Shown here: positions 14,682-19,046 of the stretch, piece after piece
How the letters are laid out: every line of letters begins with the position of its first letter
Numbering within the stretch: position 1 is the stretch's first letter
Assembly (NCBI GenBank): GCA_036163455.1
Contig: JAYZKL010000029.1
Span: forward strand, 1 to 19,046
Origin: GCA-2701705 sp036163455
GTDB taxonomy: Bacteria; Pseudomonadota; Gammaproteobacteria; GCA-002705445; GCA-002716945
Length of the DNA stretch: 19,046 nt
Direction of reading: 5' to 3'
Made by a program: the position numbers and the translations under genes
Notes under the pieces: model-generated
The model's input: only the letters and a program-made list of their open reading frames with translations
Database searches by the model: none
What the model was told of the DNA's origin: nothing

Positions 14682-15172
14682 TGGTAATTACGGACATCAT
14701 AATATTTTTATTTTTATTGTTTTGGACAGTGCTAGGGCTATCCAAGGGTTTTATCAATGAAATAGTTTCGTTATTTTGTTGGGCTTTTGCATTATATTTT
14801 TCTGTTAATCATAATGATATTCCATCAGAATATATTTTTTCTTTTATTCAATCACCTGATTTAGCGAACATTCTCTCCTATATATTTATATTTATACTTA
14901 CTTTTATTGCAATAATATTCTTGGGGTTCTTTTCAACACAACTAGTAAGAATATTTGGATTTTCATCTTCAAATGCAATTTTAGGCTTACTTGTTGGGTT
15001 TTTAAAAGGAAATATATTTTTAATTATAATCATTTATGGTCTTAGTCTAACTGAATTTATATCTACAACTTATTGGGAGCAGTCACAATTTATACCCTTT
15101 TTTGAGGATTTCATTCAAAAATTTATCAAATCTCATGATTCACTCTTTGATAGTTTGGAATTAAAAATATAA
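14681..15172 (+). CDS. cvpA: CvpA family membrane protein
   Basis: The 163 residues form about four membrane helices. The first carries the family pattern (residues 1-30, with GLSKGFINEIVSL), and a conserved glycine-rich turn (LGLLVGFLKG) precedes the last helix. CvpA was named for colicin V production in E. coli and is linked to envelope homeostasis; its molecular function is not settled. It lies immediately before purF, as in most gammaproteobacteria. The start shares one base with the preceding stop (TAATG), and a 10-bp gap separates it from purF. Confidence 0.92.
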   Translation: MVITDIIIFLFLLFWTVLGLSKGFINEIVSLFCWAFALYFSVNHNDIPSEYIFSFIQSPDLANILSYIFIFILTFIAIIFLGFFSTQLVRIFGFSSSNAILGLLVGFLKGNIFLIIIIYGLSLTEFISTTYWEQSQFIPFFEDFIQKFIKSHDSLFDSLELKI

Positions 15173-15182
15173 TATATAGCAT

Positions 15183-16688
15183 ATGTGTGGCATCGTTGCA
15201 GTTTATGGTACTAATCAAGTTGTTCATGATATATATGAATCGCTTACAGTCTTACAACATCGTGGTCAGGATGCATCTGGTATATTAACAAACTATGATG
15301 GCAAAATTGCGCTTAGAAAATCATTAGGACTAGTTAGAGATGGTTTTAGCCATCGTCATATCAATCGCTTGAAGGGAAATCTAGGTATAGGGCATGTACG
15401 CTATCCTACTGCAGGTCATGCTGAAAGTTCTGCTGAAGCACAACCCTTCTATGTTAATTCACCATATGGAATAGGGCTTGCTCATAATGGGAATTTAATA
15501 AATTCATCAATATTAAAAAATAATCTTTTCAGTGAAGATCTAAGGCATATTAATACTAAATCAGATTCTGAAATCCTCTTAAATATTTTTGCTCATGAAT
15601 TGCAATTGCATGGAAAGGATAGTTTTACGCCAGATGATGTTTTCTATGCAGTTGCTGGAGTACATCGAAGAGTTAGAGGTGCTTATTCTGTTGTTGCATT
15701 AATTGCAGATAGAGGAATAGTTGCCTTTAGAGATCCTATGGGAATTCGTCCATTATGTTTTGGTGAAAGAAAAGTAAATGGTAAAAAAGAAGTAATGATT
15801 GCATCCGAATCAGTTGCCTTAGATTCGACAGGCTATAAACTAATCAGAGATGTGCAACCAGGTGAGGCTGTATTTATAGATACAAAAGGGAATGTTCATA
15901 CAAGACTATGTTCTGATAAGACGGGTTATACGCCTTGTATTTTTGAGTATGTTTATTTTGCTAGACCCGATACGATACTTGATGGAATTTCTGTTTATAG
16001 AGCTAGGATGAGAATGGGGCAAAGCCTTGCAAAAAAAATAAAAGAAGAATGGAAAGATCATAATATAGATGTGGTAATTCCAATACCTGACACAAGTAGA
16101 ATAGCAGCGCTTGAATTATCCACGTCATTAAAAGTTCCATTTCGTGAAGGGTTTATAAAAAATAGATATATAGGAAGGACTTTTATCATGCCAGAACAGA
16201 TGCAGAGAGTTCAGTCAGTAAAAAGAAAACTTAACGCTATAGGTTCAGAATTTAAAGATAAAAATGTTTTACTTGTTGATGATTCAATAGTCAGGGGGAC
16301 CACCTCAAAGCAAATTATAGAAATGGCTAGAGAGGCAGGAGCAAAAAAAGTCTACATGGCATCGGCAGCTCCACCAGTTAAATTTCCAAATGTTTATGGT
16401 ATTGATATGCCAGCAAGCAATGAATTTGTAGCTCATGAGAAAACTGAAAAACAAATTTCTAGCTTCATTGGTGCTGACAGATTGTTTTATCAAGACTTAG
16501 ATGATCTTATTGCATCTGTAAAGGAAGATGGTTCTGAAATTCAAAAATTTGATGCCTCATGTTTTGATGGAAAATATGTCACTGAAGATGTAACTCAAGA
16601 TTACTTAAAGGAATTAGACACTGTAAGAAATGATGCTTCTAAACAGAAACAGTCAATTGATATATCAGAAGACGTGATTGTATATTGA
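15183..16688 (+). CDS. purF: Amidophosphoribosyltransferase
   Basis: The 501 residues catalyse the first committed step of purine synthesis, transferring ammonia from glutamine to PRPP. Cys2 in MCGIVAVYG is the glutaminase nucleophile after removal of Met1, with no propeptide, as in E. coli. HNGN and the RDPMGIRPL segment follow in the glutaminase half. The PRPP loop VLLVDDSIVRGTT (362-374) has Asp366 and Asp367 at the same positions as in E. coli. There are no Cys ligands of the Bacillus-type Fe-S form. No Shine-Dalgarno sequence or convincing PurR-type operator is seen in the 10-bp gap before it. Confidence 0.97.
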   Translation: MCGIVAVYGTNQVVHDIYESLTVLQHRGQDASGILTNYDGKIALRKSLGLVRDGFSHRHINRLKGNLGIGHVRYPTAGHAESSAEAQPFYVNSPYGIGLAHNGNLINSSILKNNLFSEDLRHINTKSDSEILLNIFAHELQLHGKDSFTPDDVFYAVAGVHRRVRGAYSVVALIADRGIVAFRDPMGIRPLCFGERKVNGKKEVMIASESVALDSTGYKLIRDVQPGEAVFIDTKGNVHTRLCSDKTGYTPCIFEYVYFARPDTILDGISVYRARMRMGQSLAKKIKEEWKDHNIDVVIPIPDTSRIAALELSTSLKVPFREGFIKNRYIGRTFIMPEQMQRVQSVKRKLNAIGSEFKDKNVLLVDDSIVRGTTSKQIIEMAREAGAKKVYMASAAPPVKFPNVYGIDMPASNEFVAHEKTEKQISSFIGADRLFYQDLDDLIASVKEDGSEIQKFDASCFDGKYVTEDVTQDYLKELDTVRNDASKQKQSIDISEDVIVY

Positions 16689-16689
16689 A

Positions 16690-17235
16690 ATGCCAGACAT
16701 TAAAGAAATCATTCATACGACAAAAAAAACGTTACTTGATAAATTACCAGATGATAAAATTAAAAAATATTTAATAATAATACCATCTACACAGAAACTA
16801 TATTTAATAAACAATGAAAATATTTGTTTTGAGTCATTTATCTCTACTTCAAAGAATGGTCTTGGTAATAATGATGGTTCTTATAAAACACCAGTGGGCC
16901 TTCATAGAGTAAAAGAGAAAATTGGTGAAAATGTATCAAAATATACAATCTTTAAATCTAGGCAACCAACTAACATTAAATACAATTTAGACGATATTCC
17001 AAATGAAGATTTAATAACCTCTCGAATAATTTGGTTAGATGGAATTGAAAAAGGTATTAATTCAGGTGGAAATGTTGATACATATTCAAGATATATTTAC
17101 ATTCATGGAACGCCTCATGAAAATCAGATAGGGATACCTGTTTCACATGGATGTATTAGAATGAAAAATGATGAAATAATTAATCTTTTCCCAATGGTTG
17201 ATTTAGGAACCCCTGTTTCAATAGTAGATTACTAA
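16690..17235 (+). CDS. L,D-transpeptidase-family (YkuD) protein without signal peptide
   Basis: The 181 residues carry a complete YkuD catalytic signature: HGT at 139-141 and SHGCIRM at 152-158, with Cys155 as nucleophile. YkuD enzymes make or exchange meso-DAP cross-links in peptidoglycan, or attach lipoproteins, normally in the periplasm. Here the N-terminus (MPDIKEIIHTTKKTLLDK) is charged and has no signal peptide, lipobox or membrane segment, so the protein looks cytoplasmic. An in-frame TTG at 16678 would add four residues and no signal; I prefer the ATG one base after the purF stop. It ends tail to tail with the HAD phosphatase gene, overlapping by 4 bp. Confidence 0.88.
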   Translation: MPDIKEIIHTTKKTLLDKLPDDKIKKYLIIIPSTQKLYLINNENICFESFISTSKNGLGNNDGSYKTPVGLHRVKEKIGENVSKYTIFKSRQPTNIKYNLDDIPNEDLITSRIIWLDGIEKGINSGGNVDTYSRYIYIHGTPHENQIGIPVSHGCIRMKNDEIINLFPMVDLGTPVSIVDY

Positions 17236-17903
17236 AAAATTTCATCTAATAATTGATCAGGTTTGGTAATTATATAATCTGGATTCCAAGATGATATGAT
17301 CGAATTATTAAATACAAATCCAAAATCAGCAGCAACTGTAATCATACCGGCTTGTTTGCCAGCTTGAATATCTCTTCTATCATCACCTACATATGCAATA
17401 ATATTTGGTTCCTTATTCAATTTTCCGCTTGCCATTAATAGCGAATCTGGCTCAGGCTTGCTTTTTTCAACCATATCTCCTGTAACAAGGCATGCTAATT
17501 TATTAAGGTAACCAAGTTTTTTAAGTATATTCTTTGCAAATCTTTCATGTTTATTTGTAACAATACCCCAAACAATTTTCTTTTCTTCAATTTCTTTAAT
17601 TAACTCTTTCATTCCATCAATTAAATGTGTATGAATGCAGACGTTTTCTTTATAAACAGCTAGAAATTTTTCTTTTAATTGATTTTTTGTAATTTGATCA
17701 ACAGAATTTTTGCAAGCAAATTGAATGATTCCTTCTGCGCCTTTAGAGATATGAAATTTAATTTCTTTATGATTAACTGGAATTAAGTCATTTTCTTCTA
17801 GAACTAGATTAAGGGCATTACACATATCTTTAGAACTATCAATAAATGTGCCATCTAGATCAAATAGAATTGCTTCTATTTTATTTTTTATTTTTTTTTG
17901 CAT
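17232..17903 (-). CDS. gph: HAD-family phosphatase, Gph/MupP type
   Basis: The 223 residues are a HAD subfamily IA phosphatase. Motif I is LFDLDGTFIDS (nucleophile Asp15, acid Asp17), motif II is Thr116 in WGIVTNK, motif III is Lys149 in KSKPEP, and motif IV is GDDRRD at 173-178. An alpha-helical cap lies between motifs I and II. By similarity it would be annotated as phosphoglycolate phosphatase. In Pseudomonas, however, the ubiG-linked homologue is MupP, which dephosphorylates N-acetylmuramate 6-phosphate in cell-wall recycling, and the VTNKxxRF and SKPxP stretches here resemble what I recall of MupP. Sequence alone does not settle the substrate. It starts 23 bp inside ubiG and is probably co-transcribed with it. 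Confidence 0.88.
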   Translation of the reverse strand: MQKKIKNKIEAILFDLDGTFIDSSKDMCNALNLVLEENDLIPVNHKEIKFHISKGAEGIIQFACKNSVDQITKNQLKEKFLAVYKENVCIHTHLIDGMKELIKEIEEKKIVWGIVTNKHERFAKNILKKLGYLNKLACLVTGDMVEKSKPEPDSLLMASGKLNKEPNIIAYVGDDRRDIQAGKQAGMITVAADFGFVFNNSIISSWNPDYIITKPDQLLDEIF

Positions 17904-18579
17904 AAAGGAAATAATTTACATTTGTTATTGATGAAAATTCAAAATTGAAGATTAATGGATTAAAGCTTAGGCCAACCACTTCTTTAACTTTATATTTTAA
18001 TATATCTAAGTTATCTGATAACTCTGATGGTTTTACAAATTTCTCGTACTTGTGTGTACCTATAGGTATAATTTTTAGGAAATATTCAGCAAAAATTTTC
18101 GCAAAAATGAATGACTGTAAATTCCTATTAATTGTAGATAAGAATAGAGAAGAATCTTTTTTTGAAACAGAATTTATGTCTTTTAATAATTTCTTTGGAT
18201 CAGGAACATGTTCAATGAGTTCAAAACATATTATACAGTCAAACTTCTTGTTTGATTTCTTTAAATATTGATCAATAGTCATACATTGATAATCAATTTT
18301 TAACTTAGATTCTTTGGCATGTTTTTTTGCCACTGAGATTGTTTTTACTGATGCATCAATACCAGTAACATTGGCTCCTTTTTTTGACATTTCTTCAGCT
18401 AATAAACCTCCACCACAGCCTATATCCAAAACAGATAATCCAGTAAGATTAATCCTATCTGTAATAAATTGTAATCTGAGAGGATTAAGTTTATGCAACA
18501 ATTTATATGGACCCCGACTATTCCACCATTCATGGGCGTGACCATCAAAATTACTAATTTCTTCTTTATCAAGATTCAT
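17881..18579 (-). CDS. ubiG: Ubiquinone biosynthesis O-methyltransferase
   Basis: The 232-residue class I SAM methyltransferase carries out both O-methylations in ubiquinone synthesis. The SAM site VLDIGCGGGLL is at 50-60, with the acidic residue ending strand 2 in GIDAS (73-77). The FELIEHVPDP segment is the family-typical post-motif. GTHKYEKFVKPSEL near residue 180 is a UbiG hallmark. I chose the ATG at 18579 over an in-frame GTG at 18588, because UbiG proteins typically start MNxD and the region then aligns (EISNFDGHAHEWWN). Use of ubiquinone agrees with a gammaproteobacterium. It is divergent from gyrA. Confidence 0.95.
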   Translation of the reverse strand: MNLDKEEISNFDGHAHEWWNSRGPYKLLHKLNPLRLQFITDRINLTGLSVLDIGCGGGLLAEEMSKKGANVTGIDASVKTISVAKKHAKESKLKIDYQCMTIDQYLKKSNKKFDCIICFELIEHVPDPKKLLKDINSVSKKDSSLFLSTINRNLQSFIFAKIFAEYFLKIIPIGTHKYEKFVKPSELSDNLDILKYKVKEVVGLSFNPLIFNFEFSSITNVNYFLYAKKNKK

Positions 18580-18603
18580 TTGTAGCACTATTATTTGATT
18601 TAC

Positions 18604-18612
18604 ATAATACCA
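18604..18612 (-). promoter_or_regulatory. Candidate extended -10 promoter for ubiG-gph
   Basis: On the minus strand, TGGTATTAT combines the TGn extension with a TATTAT -10 box (five of six matches). Transcription would begin near 18597, giving about 18 nt of leader before the ubiG ATG. No convincing -35 box lies 16-18 bp upstream, which extended -10 promoters can do without. Confidence 0.35.
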
Positions 18613-18692
18613 CTTTTTTCTGAATTACTTCCATCTTGATTATTAATTCATCCTTATGACCGTTTTTTAGCCTATTTTTGCTAATTTATAAA

Positions 18693-18721
18693 TTGACTCG
18701 TGTATATGACTGCTTTGTGAT
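18693..18721 (+). promoter_or_regulatory. Candidate promoter for gyrA
   Basis: TTGACT (18693-18698, five of six), a 17-bp spacer and TGTGAT (18716-18721, four of six) lie 41 bp before the gyrA ATG, predicting an RNA start near 18728. This is the best -35 match in the 183-bp spacer between ubiG and gyrA. The imperfect -10 box may matter, since gyrase promoters are often sensitive to supercoiling through that region; that is inference from other bacteria. Confidence 0.4.
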
Positions 18722-18762
18722 AAAATACAGTTTTAATAAGTTTCTGCAGTTAATAACATTAT

Positions 18763-19046
18763 ATGTCCCAAAATCAAGAAATAAAACTTGAGCAAGAAAT
18801 GAGGCAATCTTACTTGGATTACGCTATGAGCGTAATCGTTGGAAGAGCTTTGCCTGATGTCAGAGATGGGCTCAAACCAGTTCATCGCAGAGTCTTGTAT
18901 TCAATGTATGAACTTAATAATGGTTGGAATAAATCATACAAAAAATCTGCTCGTATTGTTGGTGATGTAATTGGTAAGTATCACCCTCATGGCGATTCTG
19001 CTGTATATGATACAATTGTCAGACTTGCTCAACCATTTTCTATGAG
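18763..19046 (+). CDS. gyrA: DNA gyrase subunit A, 5' part
   Basis: The frame from the ATG at 18763 stays open to the window edge: 94 full codons and two bases. The protein begins MSQNQEIKLEQEMRQSYLDYAM and continues SVIVGRALPDVRDGLKPVHRRVL, the standard N-terminus of the type IIA topoisomerase A subunit. The segment KYHPHGDSAVYDTIVRLAQPF (72-92) identifies GyrA rather than ParC, which has an ACYEAMV-like sequence there. Ser79 and Asp83 correspond to E. coli Ser83 and Asp87 of the quinolone-resistance region, and both are the sensitive form. The active-site Tyr lies beyond the window. The gene is truncated only by the window end. Confidence 0.96.
   Translation, partial: MSQNQEIKLEQEMRQSYLDYAMSVIVGRALPDVRDGLKPVHRRVLYSMYELNNGWNKSYKKSARIVGDVIGKYHPHGDSAVYDTIVRLAQPFSM

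Noticed and set aside
16678..16689. TTG start for the L,D-transpeptidase gene inside purF
   Set aside because: It adds four residues without creating a signal peptide; the ATG one base after the purF stop is simpler.
18580..18588. GTG start for ubiG nine bases upstream of the ATG
   Set aside because: UbiG proteins characteristically begin MNxD, which is given by the ATG at 18579.
1..19046. CRISPR arrays, insertion sequences, toxin-antitoxin pairs, prophage genes
   Set aside because: No regularly spaced repeats, transposase motifs or small accessory gene pairs were seen on either strand; the window is essentially core genome.

Overview
The window is a dense, AT-rich (by eye about one third G+C) bacterial chromosome segment. 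The gene order points to a gammaproteobacterium: the runs leuC-leuD-leuB-asd-(fimV position)-truA and truA-trpF-trpB-trpA-accD-folC-SPOR/dedD-cvpA-purF, plus ubiG next to gyrA, are characteristic of that class. Low G+C, almost no intergenic DNA, overlapping genes and few Shine-Dalgarno sites suggest a streamlined free-living lineage such as the marine SAR86 group. That placement is inference; no 16S rRNA gene or other phylogenetic marker was compared.

Layout. (1) 1-368: the last 33 codons of an unidentified gene, a short spacer with a tandem 12-bp repeat, and a minus-strand tRNA-Arg(CCT). (2) 369-2491: tsaB on the plus strand meets a minus-strand pair, a SCO1-family copper protein followed by psd; tsaB and psd overlap tail to tail. 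(3) 2604-17235: sixteen plus-strand genes whose largest internal gap is 19 bp. In order they are aroC, leuC, leuD, leuB, asd, a reduced FimV-like membrane protein, truA, trpF, trpB, trpA, accD, folC, a SPOR/DedD-like protein, cvpA, purF and a cytoplasmic-looking L,D-transpeptidase-family protein. (4) 17232-18579: minus-strand ubiG followed by a HAD phosphatase (Gph/MupP type), which meets the transpeptidase gene tail to tail with a 4-bp overlap. (5) 18763-19046: the first 94 codons of gyrA, divergent from ubiG. No gene-free stretch exceeds about 185 bp.

How the genes fit together. The long cluster joins chorismate synthesis (aroC), leucine synthesis (leuCDB), entry to the Asp-derived amino acids and diaminopimelate (asd), the last steps of tryptophan synthesis (trpF, trpB, trpA), fatty-acid initiation (accD), folate polyglutamylation (folC) and the first purine step (purF). 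tRNA maintenance genes (tsaB, truA) and small membrane or envelope proteins are mixed in. Most junctions are 1-bp (TAATG) or 4-bp (ATGA/GTGA) stop-start overlaps, so translational coupling probably replaces individual ribosome binding sites.

Nearly everything is housekeeping. No mobile element, CRISPR array or defence system was seen. The most interesting object is the 274-residue protein between asd and truA. It sits at the conserved FimV/HubP position and keeps a FimV-like C-terminal motif, but it has no LysM or long periplasmic region and carries a second copy of part of the C-terminal motif. Other points worth a look are the poly-A trpF/trpB junction, the signal-less L,D-transpeptidase beside a possible cell-wall-recycling phosphatase, the two 4-bp convergent overlaps and the repeat beside the tRNA gene.
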